A DNA stretch of 64,000 bases. It comes from Onchocerca volvulus. Taxonomy: Eukaryota > Nematoda > Chromadorea > Rhabditida > Onchocercidae. The notes beneath the pieces were generated by a model. It ran no database searches and was not told the DNA's origin. It saw only the letters and a list, made by a program, of their open reading frames with translations. The position numbers and the translations under genes are program-made. Of this stretch, positions 1 through 11,708 are shown in pieces; the first letter of the stretch is position 1; each line of letters starts with the position of its first letter. The DNA lies in contig HG738137.1 of assembly GCA_000499405.2 (NCBI GenBank), forward strand, positions 868,001-932,000. Reading direction: 5' to 3'.

Positions 1-327
1 ACTGTAATATACGGCAAAAATAATAATCGGCGAGTAGCGCGAGACCCACCGCAGGTATTGTAATAATTAGAACCATAATTTTAAAATATTAAATAATGCA
101 TTGCCTCAGAAATTATATGACAGAAGGATAACATAAATTTGACAAAAAATTTACAAGTCAATTGTTTTTTTTTTTTGCAACAGATTCATTCTACTGGAAA
201 TCCAAACACAATTTGTATAACTGATTTTTCTTTTTTCTTTTTTTTTTTTTTTCAGTTGCAAACAAGTCAATTGGAATATTTAAGAAAGGCACTCGAACGA
301 TTCCATTACTTGATAAAATCATCATAA
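1..327 (+). CDS. 3' end of an unrecognised gene (partial, two exons)
   Basis: Two exons can be joined in phase 0. The first is 1..54, cut by the window edge and ending ..CCGCAG before GTATTG. The second is 256..327, preceded by a long T tract and TTCAG and ending in TAA. The joined tail is about 41 residues and basic, with VARDPPQ followed by QLEYLRKALERFHYL, which could form an amphipathic helix. I do not recognise the family and too little is present to assign a role. An AATAAA lies near 648. The gene converges tail-to-tail with RPF2. It could also be a chance open stretch; the strong acceptor and clean phase favour a real terminal exon. Confidence 0.45.
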
Positions 328-1213
328 TGGATTACCTTTCTTCTACTTTCCTTTCTGTTATATTGACTCTAGATCCAAAAATTCAGAGATAAATTTTTTT
401 TAGAAAATATTGAATTTGGCCTGACTTAGTACGCTTCACTTTTTATAACATCCTATTCAAAAAAGCGATAAAAATTGTGGTAAACTATACCACAAATTTT
501 TCATGATAGGCCAAGAATGCTTAATGATTTTTCCAACAGCTTTGGAAGTTTGTATTCATATTATTATAAATAATTATTAAAACTTTCTTCCAATACTTTA
601 CTTCGGAAGCATATGAGAATTGTTCATGTAAAATCAGTTTTGGTTTTGCAATAAACTTTACATAATTCAAGAAATCTGGACCAAAATATAACGAGAAAAA
701 AATGGGAAAGTACTTCTCATCGAACTATTCGCCTAGAGATATATTCTCAGTTTTTTTAAAATATATGTGCATCAAAAATACCTTTATATTTTTTTTTGTA
801 GAATGATTTACCAGAGGAATTAATCGATATTGCAGATATCCGATAATAAAGACGTAATATTTTATACAGCGATTAAATAACAAAATTGATAAAAACTGTA
901 GGTATCTATCAAAAAGGCATATTATTACGGAATGGAAATGATTTACCATGAGAAAAGAGATTGTAGAAATTATGATATTAACGAAATTCTTTCCCGCTTA
1001 AACTTGCAATCGAAAACGGTCTTATTCCATACTTTTCCCGTCAAGCCTTTGATTTTTAGAGACTTTAAATGATTTAAAAGCAAAAATCTGATTTTAAAAT
1101 TTGAAAAGAAATTTGTAATCCACCAGCAGTCATCAGTTTATTCACTTCTCTTGAATTGTGCCTCTTATAACAGAAGATGTGTTTCAAATTTCATTCCCAA
1201 ACAAAATTGTCCT
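328..1213. other. convergent intergenic region
   Basis: AT-rich sequence between two convergent genes. It holds a probable poly(A) signal for the + strand gene (AATAAA near 648) and one for RPF2 on the minus strand (TTTATT near 1137, about 75 bases past its stop). No other coding or RNA signal was seen. Confidence 0.5.
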
Positions 1214-3536
1214 TCAATCAAAACTGCTTGTTGGAGCCTCCTTATTCTTGTTTCCTCTTAAAGCCTTCATTTTTTTTGTCTGCATGCTATCAATGTTTTG
1301 TTTACCAACATGAACACGTCCTAGCTCAGTACCAAACACATCCGTTGATGTATTTTTTCGTTTTTTAGCCTAAAAATTAAAATTATAAAAAAAATTGAGA
1401 TGCAGATCGCATCTTCTTATCTCCCAAAATCAAAGATCTACTCATTTCAAATGAAATATCAGAACCTCATTATAATTTGAATTTATTTCGCGGTTACTTC
1501 TTAGCCGATCTTACTGCTGCATCAGGAAGAAAATATCAAAGACTTCCTCTATTTCAAACTATATTCTCCGTCAAACTATAACAAGACAGTAGTAAATTAG
1601 TTGAATAATAGAAAATGATTTTTACCAAAATTTGTTTCGGTTGTTTCATCGCTTCTCGGAAAAGACTTTCACTGGCAAATTTATTTCGATGCACCGCAAA
1701 ATCAATTCGTGGTCCAATTTCAACCAGTTCTACTCTTGGCGATGTACCTGTTGACTTCTTCAAACAAGTCCTAAACTTCAAAAAAAGGTCGTATCAATAA
1801 GTCTTGCAAGAAAACAGTTGTTTCACTAATTAAACTTTATCATTTTACCATTTCTCTTATATGAATCCTCTCATAAACTAACCGGATCAATATATTTGTC
1901 TGTTTCCTAGATACAATTAAACAATATACGGTATCTAATAATGCTAGCAATTATTTCTCACAAAATCAGCTTTTATATAACAAAGAAAGTCAAACTTGAA
2001 ACAAGAGAAATTCATTAATTTATTATGCGTACCTGTATACTCGAAGATAAATTTTTCGCTCAAGAGCAGTCAACGAAATAACAAGTTCCAATCCTTGTAA
2101 GCGTATATTCTCAATTACTGCACCGCGAAACCAATCGACCATTAAATTACCAATACGCTTCATTGATTCATCCTTTTCAAATTCGGTTCCTTGCAGAACT
2201 ATACAAGGTTTACATCCAAAAGGTACTTTGGCTGACTGCAATATCGTGCGTTTTTGTTTAATATTTTTTTTGAAGCGAAAATTTTTGTGAAAAAATTAAA
2301 GGAAAAAAAAAGCTGGAAAAGCATTATATTTTTAAAGTTATTAATTATTTGTCCTCAAATTATATGAAGCAAATACAATTTCTGAATTTTAAGAATAAAA
2401 TTTTCAAGTCTGAGTGCAAACACAAATTATAGTTAAAACGAACATTGAATACTTATCAATTTATTAGCGATATAATTTCAAACAATTGGTCATAGGAAAA
2501 TTTCCCCAATTTTCAAATTTATTTGGAAGACTGTTGAAGTATTATACCTTTACAATAATTGGAAGTTTCACTCCAGTCCTCATAAACGGCGTTGCAGGCA
2601 TACGAAAGCCTTTTAGCCCTAACTATTTGACCATTATCTCCTATTTAAATCCTAACGCTAACAGAACAGTAATTCTAAAAATACCTCAACTTATGTGATA
2701 TCGCAGCACTGTCTGTGTTTTAATAAAATAAAAAACTTCAGGTTTCGGAAGCTTTCTGCTCGAATTGTATCATACTTTATCAAAATCCTAATCATGGTCC
2801 AATAAAATCAAAAATCTGTATTGAGAACAAAACAAACCCAAGATATTAAAAACTAGTTCAAAAAAGAAAAAATGGAATTATGCAAGAATTGGAAAAAATT
2901 CTCATAAAAAAATTCCCACGACTCAAAAGTCAAATTAGAAAATGCTCGCATTTTACTTTTTTTTATGACGGAACATACGTGAAAATCTGCAGATTTAACA
3001 AAATTTTCGATCTGTAATTCTACCATATCGAGCACATGACAGTCATACATACGTCCCATGACCAAACTGTTCGGATGTTTTTTAGAATTCGAACCAAACA
3101 AAAACAATGATGTATCGAATTTTACAGCAAAACTCTCCAATTCAACATCATTTTCAAACGGATGAACTGGATTATGTCTGCAAATAATAAAATATCAAAT
3201 TATATATCAATATCAAATCAATACCAAATTATCAAATTCGCAAATTATTATTTATATGTATCATTGATGTTCACTTTTATTCAAGGCATTCTGAATGAAT
3301 AAATTGGAAAACTAATTCATAAATCTTGAAGAGAAAAAAAAAAATGACGATAATTAAGATTAGACCTTTTCATTCGCATAGCCAATGGTTTTTTCAAAGC
3401 ATAGAGATCAGCTAAAGCATCAGTAACTGTTTGGCTTGTTTTACCACCCTTCACGATTATAGCTGTTTTATCGTTTTCAACAACTTTTGGTTGACGATTT
3501 TCCAGAAATCGTTTCCCACGACGTGTTTTTGCCCTC
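1214..3536 (-). CDS. RPF2: RPF2, ribosome production factor 2 (Brix domain)
   Basis: Five minus-strand exons join cleanly: 3366..3536, 2979..3177, 2033..2235, 1626..1770 and 1214..1369 (stop TGA at 1214-1216). The product matches RPF2 along its length: a basic start (RAKTRRGKRFLENRQPK), the Brix core with SLFLFGSNSKKHPNSLVMGR and MYDCHVLDMVEL, then WFRGAVIENIRLQGLE, RVELVEIGPRID, and the conserved tail FGTELGRVHVGKQNI. RPF2 works with RRS1 in the nucleolus to bring 5S RNP (5S rRNA, RPL5, RPL11) into pre-60S particles. About 291 residues are accounted for. The first exon (the initiator Met and a few residues) was not found; phase at 3536 shows it must end with two bases of a codon. The family call is firm; the 5' end is open. 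Confidence 0.93.
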
Positions 3537-6500
3537 CTGAAATGAGCAACAAATTATCATTCGGGAAAAACAAATGAAATCTTTTTTAGAAATGGAGAAA
3601 CAGCCTCATTTTCCGAGAATGAATAAAGCTGTAAGAATTTGCAATGCATTATATACTTGGAATGCATTACATACTTGGCATCTCTTGTCGATAAATTTAT
3701 AATAATTATATAAATACACTTGGCACACTCATTAAGCCAATCCGATAGTACCTGGAATTCCTACAATTAGTGCTGTGGAACTCTTATCACTCTACCTATT
3801 TTATAAAGCTATGGCCACATTTTAAGGGGAAATAAGCAGCTGTAGATGCGGCAAGAGATCAAATCAGATTGCGGTCTTGCAATGTGTAAACCAAGCATAT
3901 ACAAAAAGATATACGAAGCAGATTGTAAAGAAAACTAGAGTTGAGAGTCAAGCACACAACAATATGAATTTCCTATAAGTAGCTGACTCCTTTTCTTGTA
4001 GCTTCTCTTCCTTTGGCCGAACTGATAATCTTTCTACTATACTTATTGCTTGAATATTTATTTCTTCCTATTTTTCCCTTAATCACTATCACACAAAAAA
4101 AGAGAGTGCTCTAGCAGTAAAAAAAAATGTAAAGAATCCAAAGGAAATATTTGGGTAAAAAGTTGAAAAAGTGGATTTGTGATAAAGAAAGGGAATAATA
4201 AAAATATAATAGCTGTCAAACAACATAAATAGCATTGATTAAAAATAACGAAAATGATCCGCATAAAGGAGTAGCAGAAAATGATAAAATTTCATCAGTT
4301 GAAGCATCAAAAATGGTCGAATATAATATTGCTTGCTATTGTAAAAGTTTATTCTGCAATACGTATAAACACAATGGAATAAATGTAAGTGAAGATAATA
4401 ACTAAGTAATTCATTAATAAATGAAACAAATGGTCCCGGTTTTAAAGTAATCAATCCACTAAATTTCCGAAATTTATAGCCACGATACCAATATATCGTA
4501 ATTTCTAGCACCACAGTATATTAAAATATGATAAATTTATAAAACTGCAAAATCACCATTTAATCTAATTTCTATTTCTTGATCAAATTTTCGACAATTA
4601 GTTATTCAATTCAAGAATTTAACTTCATAATAAAACTTGAATATATAGTCAACCAACCTCAAATTGTTAGTTCCCATTACACCTTTCCAAAGAGTGCTTC
4701 CGTGTTTTACAGCCACTCTAAAATCAATTTCATATTAATTATTTATTCAGATTTCAAGAAAAAAAAAAAATTCAAATAGTTGAAATTACGTCCCACTCAA
4801 TAAAAAGATCTAATTGCATTATACAGTTTCATAATGGATATATTAGATATTAATAGTAGAGCTTGACCAAATGACATATTTGACAAGAATACTAACTAAA
4901 AGCTACTGTTCTAGAAGTAGATAACCTGATAGTACACTAGAATTAGTAGTTAAGAATAAAATTTGAAACAAGAAACAGACAATAATTCCGGGCGGTCGCA
5001 AAATACCAAGCAGCCCATTACAGGCCAACAAATGATTTAAATGGTTGCGTGAAACTTTGGGATTTTCTTTTAAAACGTATAGTGAGAATCTCGTAATTTT
5101 CATTTTTTGCTTATTTGTTAACAATTTAACTGCATAACACTTGTTGGTATTTATCAGTACTATTGTAAGGGATAATCATACGTATAACTTCATTTATTAC
5201 CGAAAATTCAGGACAAATAACTTAATTGATAACAGTAATGAGAATAACGAGTAATTGATAATTGATGAAATTTGATAAAAAATCTTCCTCAAACAAATCA
5301 AAGACAAGAAAATGAATTTTACCATTCATAGATCAAAATAAATACAAAAAAATCATCATCGTAATTTTCATAATGTAACCATCAGAGTAGCGCAAATCGA
5401 AGGAGTTGTTGCAAAGTGCATTTTGGTTGCAATAAATAGGCTTCTCGGGCTGACAGTGAGGTCGTATTACCGTAATCTGCTGGGCTAAGCAATGTGTCGT
5501 TGTGGATAATACCGTGGACGTGTAGGTAAGCTACTGTAAAAGCTTGCCAATCTTAATGAAACATGCAATATACCAAAATACTGAAAAGGCTGAGGAAATG
5601 TAACAATTAATCATTTTTGAAATATGTTATCAATTGATCTGATAAAGAGTTGATATCATAGAGTGAAGGATCATGGCAGTCTTATTGTGATGATACAAGA
5701 AGTATGGATAAAAAAAGTGGAAGATTTCGAATAAACTCATCGAGTATTTCAATGCGATGAAGCAAGCACTGGAATTAAGTAATGAAGTATTTAAGTATGA
5801 CTGGAACAAGTATTCAAATATGCGAGTTATTAAATAATGTCTTCTAAATTTCAAATTGCAAGGTAATCAAAAAATGCAACAATGGTTGTAATAGTTTGAA
5901 TGAAGAAAGTGAGTGATAAACAATTCTATTAGCTGTTGCGTGTATAATAATAGAAGATGAAAATAGCTATTTAAATGGCTTAAAATTAGATGACCAATTA
6001 TTTAAATAAATAATTAAATCACTTAATATAATGGATGAAGTTCTCGGTAATTACTGAAATTTGATTGAAAAAAGGAAAAATACGATTATATTTTGATTTC
6101 CTGTCTTCTTTTTATGATTTGTATAATTAATAAAAAGAAAAAGGCAAATTAAGCAAACTTTTAGCTTAAAATCAACAATCCTACCAGACATAAAAGTGTG
6201 GAATCACTGCATATTAATCATTTGGTATATTTTGATAATTGAATTATATCAAGCATATTTTCGCGCAATCTGGAAGAAATCCAATTATTACAAGATGATG
6301 CAAATTGTTGTCAATTAGTTCTCATCAATTCATTTTCGCACAACTACTATTGCTGGTTGACCTGAGTATTGGATGAAAGGTCAAGTGGATGCTTTTTATG
6401 CAACTAATCCATCGAATAGCGCAACAATCACAGCCATACACCTGTCTATTTTTTGAAACAAGATGTAATTATCAAATACTTCCAGATTTTTTTTTAAAAA

Positions 6501-7904
6501 TTAATAGCTTAATTTCATCCTTAATTAAATATTCATATAAAAACATTATTGTTGCACATATCATATTTCTCGATTAGCTTTTCAATTCTTCAAAAAGAAA
6601 CCAAAATTTAGAAAAAAAAATTTTTGCGCAAAAATATTGCTTTCCTTTCCTTCTTTTTTCTACAGTTTTTCAGTTTGCTCCTTGATAAATTTAATAAAAG
6701 CTCAAATTAGATTGAAATTTAGGATTACGATAGGATTGAGCTTCCACCACTTTCTCCGATTGAATAATGTTTAGCATTGAGATGCATTCGTTGATTGTCA
6801 ACAAAAATCGTTGCTAATAAGATAAAAGAGCTTTCTGTAGATAGACAGATTACCAATCTTATCCTCTGCATAATTAGAGCAATACTTCCTAGCTCCATAG
6901 TCTTATAATATCATTTTCTGGACAAATAAAACTTTGTTCCAGCCTGATCGTTGTTTCATCTTCAGTATTAATCCTTTTATTCAAGCACAGTAGATAGAAG
7001 TCAGTTACTGGATGAATCAAACATTGAAAGTGAAAGTATAATTAAAATTATGAAAATGAAGACAGTATTTTAAAGCGAAAATTCCAAAATATCTCTTTAA
7101 AAAACAAATATTTCTACAAAATTTTTTGAATTTCCCAATATATAGTTGCCTTTAATTTTACAAAATTTCTGAACTTTTTGATGAAAATGCAATTTTTATC
7201 GAAGTAACTCATTAACTTCTTAAGCTTTAGTTGTTAATAATATATTACAGGAAATAGATTATAATAATTGAGATTAATGTAATAGCGATAGCAAATGATG
7301 ATGATATGTTTGGTTTCAATTGTAGCTTAAATTTGAATTTTAAGATTTTTTAAATATAATTGAAGCAGTATTTAAATTTCAATCAAGAAGTTTTTTCCTC
7401 TAAATTACGCTTGCAAATTTCAAGATTTTATGCAAAAGTATTACTGAAGACTGAATTCAATTTGAACTATGAAAAGAAGTTTAGCTAACCAATCAATGAT
7501 GATGATGATGATGAAAACTGATGCCTATATTGTGGATGCAATGACTTTTTAGAATAACGAAATATATTTTCTCTTTTAATTGTTCATTTCCAATTTCTGA
7601 TCATTTCCGATGAATAATAAAAATCAAAATTATATTATCAGACTTTTGATAATTTAAATAATTCCCTTTGTTAGTTTTTATCGAATTTTTAACAATCCAA
7701 AATTTATGAAATTATCAGTCATATCATTTCCTCTTTATCATATATTAAGAAAGGAAATGAAGGAAAAGAGGGGGAAAAGCAGAGAGGTAAAAACGAACAA
7801 CAAAATATATTTGGAAGTTTTTTGTTTACCGTAATCAGCCGTAATATTTGGCCAGATGTGAAGAGCAGGAAAAGGAACGAAACGAGTCAAATATGTTGGT
7901 TTGG

Positions 7905-7965
7905 TTGGATGAAAAAGGATCCATTAGGCTTAATTGAGGGTGGAGCAATTACTGCTAGCATCGAT
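7905..7965. promoter_or_regulatory. candidate homeodomain-site patch upstream of ceh-17
   Basis: Within a patch that is less AT-rich than its surroundings, about 0.9 kb upstream of the ceh-17 start, TTAATTG and CAATTA are in opposite orientation about 10 bases apart. Facing TAAT/ATTA cores are typical of homeodomain binding sites. Given the neighbouring PHOX2-type gene this could be an autoregulatory or neuronal enhancer site, but such short words are common in AT-rich DNA. Confidence 0.2.
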
Positions 7966-8591
7966 GTCCAGAATTTTTGTTGAATAAATATCCTAAACTG
8001 AATTCTCAGTTGATGATTTCATCATTTGAAACTAATCGCTTATCTAGATTTGATTGATTTTTCCATTTCCAATATAGATTATATTATTCAATAACTTCAA
8101 TTGTTCCTTCTTTTTTTTTCATTTATTCTTTTATTTGAATATTCGAAATTTCATTTTTTACAATTCATAAATTTGAATTAACAACGTAAATGAATAAATA
8201 AATTTATTTCAACATTTGCCATCATATATACTGCTACATAGTAAATTCCTATTATGTATAAATTTTTACAAATCATTGCAATTCATTTTCGTACATATTA
8301 CTGAAACATATGTATTCGAATAAATTATACCATAGTGGACAAATTTTTAACATATTTTTGAAATTTTGATATACAAAATAGATTGGACGATTTCGGATGG
8401 CTTAAATTAATGATTAAATTTAAATCAAAGGATAATGATCTAAAGTATACAGTAATGTTAAGAATTGTCATTATCATATCAATGCAACTAAAACTAACTA
8501 ATAATGAATTTTTGTAATTTAATTAAAAGAAATAAATTTGATGATTAATTATTGAATGAAACATTAAAATGTACAAAAGTGATACATCCAT

Positions 8592-8612
8592 ATATATATA
8601 TATATATATATA
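8592..8612. repeat. (TA)n microsatellite
   Basis: Uninterrupted TA dinucleotide run about 240 bases upstream of the ceh-17 start codon. Confidence 0.8.
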
Positions 8613-8824
8613 CATATACGTATTTACACTTTTGGATAATTCATCCGGGAATTTCTAAAAATTTTCTTCAAAAAAAAATTTTTTTTGTTTCCACGAATTT
8701 TATCTTCTGTTTTTCTTTGTTTTTTTCATTTCTTTATTTTGTTTGTTACAAAAGTGATGTATTTTTAGAGTTAAACTTAGAATTTGCAAATATTTGATAA
8801 TATCATTCAAAAATAGTTCTAATG

Positions 8825-8841
8825 AAATTTTTAGAATAAGT
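8825..8841 (+). promoter_or_regulatory. probable spliced-leader acceptor for ceh-17
   Basis: AAATTTTTAG ends at 8834, seven bases before the ATG at 8842, and no upstream coding exon joins in frame. A consensus acceptor this close to a start codon is the usual sign of spliced-leader trans-splicing in nematodes. Confidence 0.55.
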
Positions 8842-11258
8842 ATGGTAGATTATGGTAGTTATTTTGCAACAACTCCTGTAACAACAACTGGTTATGATCG
8901 AAATACATTTGATACGTTTAGCTTAAATCCAACTTTGAATTTTACAACAGCAACAAATACTAATGGATCACCCATGGCTACAGCATACAGTAATACACTT
9001 CAACAACAGCAACAACAACAGCAACTCTACGAACAGTATGCTAGTTCGTATGGACAGCTGGCAGGAAGTACGAGGTGAAAAAGAACTCAAATTTGATATC
9101 AAAAATTTTTATAAAGAATAAAAATCAGTTAAAGATTTCGAAGAAAATTCAAAAATTCACTCATGTTTCGCCAAGAAAAAATTTCACTTTCCGAATGATA
9201 CGAAAGGTTAAAACTGAATGGTAATTTCGGATCACTGCATTAAAACAACAACTTCTCAGACATCTGACCGTTGGTCATCATCAGTCGATGTTACAAACTT
9301 CGATGCAAACCAGTTCTATGACAAAGACAGTTACTAATGCAACTACTGCCCAACCCTATCGCACAACCGATTCTTTGCAAGCTTTCCTACAAACAGGTAA
9401 TTTACCTTCCGGTTTCACGGATTCAACTTCAACAAAATTGTTGTTTGTGTACGTGGTGTGTGATATATAATGAAATGATTATCATATCGCAGTGTTCACT
9501 GTTTTTTTTCCTTCTTTTTTTCTCAAAAGATTTCGATGTTTGGAAAAATTTTACTTTTAATAAAAATTAATTTTTCTTTTCTTAAAAATTTTTCAATTTT
9601 CAAGACTTAATCTAGGCTATCTCTGTTATTTTTTTTGATTTTAGAATTTATGAGAGTAAACAACCTAATATTATATGTTATGCTTATGGAAAAATTCGAA
9701 TAATTGTGCCAATTTTAATTGTAAATCAAACATTATGCATACAGCTGTTAAAGAAAGAAAAAAAATAAATTATTCGATGAAATGACTTAATAGAAGTTAA
9801 GCGTAATTTTTGAACTGAAAAGAAACATAGTTGACAATGAGAAATTGACAACCAGAAATGCTAAAAAATATAATATCAAAACAATGGTAATATGATTTTC
9901 ATTTTTGGCTATATTCTTTCATGTCAGAGATCATATTCATGTTCAATCTTCGTTAATAGTCTTTCACAATCTAATTTTAATTAAATAGAAAATATTCAGC
10001 TTTATTCTTAGAATAAAGAATTCTGTGCAATACTTAGGGACAGATTTTACTGGTCTTTATCTTAATAGGTTAATGAAGAAGTTACGGTTCTGATGTGTGA
10101 TAAAGTTCGAAAATTTAATTCTGATCTATGAAATTTAGTTCATAAGATACATTCGAAATGAAGTATTCAGGAAATTCGTAGAACTCTACTCATTTTTAAT
10201 CAGGTCAAATTAAATTAATGAATTCATTAAATCACAAGATCGATCAACTGTTGACTCTTACACCAAAAATTCATGAAATTTAAGGACTTCAATATAAATT
10301 ATATCAAAATCAAACATCTTTTCTATCAACAGCTGATGCAATGCGAGCTAATACGGCAGGTTTAATGGCTGGTATCCAAGGATCCTCGCTTGTTGGTAAT
10401 ATTATCATTCACAATTATGCATTTTCTTTCCTCTTTCAATCCTCTAAATTAAAAGAAAATAGAATTGATGAATCCTTAATGATTAATCCTTCCAATTGTC
10501 ACTTTTTTTTAAATCGAATTTCTAAAAATTAAAAAGAAATCTTTACGTTCAGAACCTATGATAAAGATTACATTTTAACGACTTGGCTACTTATTGATGA
10601 AAGCGGAATATTAATTTAAGGTGCCATTTGTGGTAAAAACAATCCAATGGAAAGAAGGAAACAGCGTAGGATTCGAACAACATTCACATCTGCACAGTTA
10701 AAAGAATTGGAACGAGCCTTCCTGGAAACTCATTACCCCGATATTTACACTCGGGAAGATTTGGCAATGAGAATTGACTTGACAGAAGCTCGAGTACAGG
10801 TTAATTACCACAAGTTATTCGTTTGTTACCTTTTCCCAGCAATAAAGATATTAAATTATGAAAAGTTCGAAAAATGAAAGCATGAAGAAATCAAAATTTT
10901 GCCATACAGATATTTAAAAATTAATGCTTTCTGAACAAACTTGGTTAAGGAAATTTCGAGGATCGTCCCCCATTTTGCAAGGATTAAAATTGTAAAATGA
11001 GGGCGACCATCGATATTTTAGCTTCACTGAAGCTATCGTAATACCCAACAGATTCATTTTTAGGTTTGGTTCCAGAATCGAAGAGCTAAATTTCGAAAAC
11101 AAGAAAAAATGCGACGTATGAAGGAAGAAATTCGCGTTCAAAAAAATACACAATCCGGTGGTAATAGTCTCGGACAAAATAATGAGGATGATAAAGATCG
11201 AAACTGTGGGCATGAAGTTTCATCCAGTAATATCTTACTTGCTGGAGTTCTACAATGA
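8842..11258 (+). CDS. ceh-17: CEH-17/PHOX2-type paired-like homeobox protein
   Basis: Five exons join with matching phases: 8842..9074, 9260..9396, 10333..10395, 10621..10799 and 11064..11258, giving 268 residues. The N-terminal half is rich in S, T, Y and Q, with a run of eight Q in the first exon. The homeodomain (about residues 159-218) reads [19 protein letters not shown], then [17 protein letters not shown] and [15 protein letters not shown]. It has Gln at position 50 and is split by an intron just before VWFQNRR, as is common in this class. These signatures match PHOX2A/B and nematode CEH-17, a DNA-binding factor controlling identity and axon growth of specific neurons. It is a paired-like protein with no paired domain. 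Homeodomains of ARX/ALX type fit less well (FRKQ rather than WRK after RRAK). Confidence 0.93.
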
Positions 11259-11708
11259 ATATTCTAAAATATCAAAAGCAGCTCAGAATTTAATTGTATA
11301 AATGCGATTTGGAAATCGAATAATTCATCCATTAAAAGCTAAGGATGAGTAGCCTGAGATATACGTCTTAAATTTAAGGAAAAATCTGTAATATTAAGTA
11401 ATATTATAATATATTCGTCAAAAAGCTAAATAAAATTCATGAAATGGATGTTAAAACTAAAATGTAACACGCTTGGTAAATTATGTTCCTGGTTTTCCAG
11501 AAAAATTCGCTTTAGATTTTCAATTTCTAAAACTATTTCGAGTAAGAAATGTTAAAAAAAATTTTTAAGCAATTAGTTGTAAATACATTTTATTTCAGGC
11601 TTTATTTGGATAAGACACTTTAAGTAATTGATTGTCATATAAGTACAAAATTCCATCATAATCTTCTATTATCTTGAAATAAGATGAAATATGAAAATGA
11701 AAATAGTG
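11259..11708. other. convergent intergenic region
   Basis: Short AT-rich spacer between the 3' ends of ceh-17 (AATAAA near 11428) and the minus-strand gene ending at 11709. Nothing else seen. Confidence 0.5.

Larger units (their letters stand above)
3537..8841. other. intergenic region between RPF2 and ceh-17
   Basis: About 5.3 kb of AT-rich DNA. It must contain the missing RPF2 first exon and promoter unless these are even further away. Visible items are a (GAT)n run near 7497-7513, a (TA)n run at 8592-8612 and a slightly less AT-rich patch at 7740-7990 (described separately). Open frames here are short, of biased composition, and lack linked splice partners, so none is called as a gene. 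Confidence 0.5.

Noticed and set aside
3537..5124. minus-strand frames such as 4903-5124 as the missing RPF2 first exon
   Set aside because: None begins with the basic residues expected and ends in the required phase 2 before a donor.
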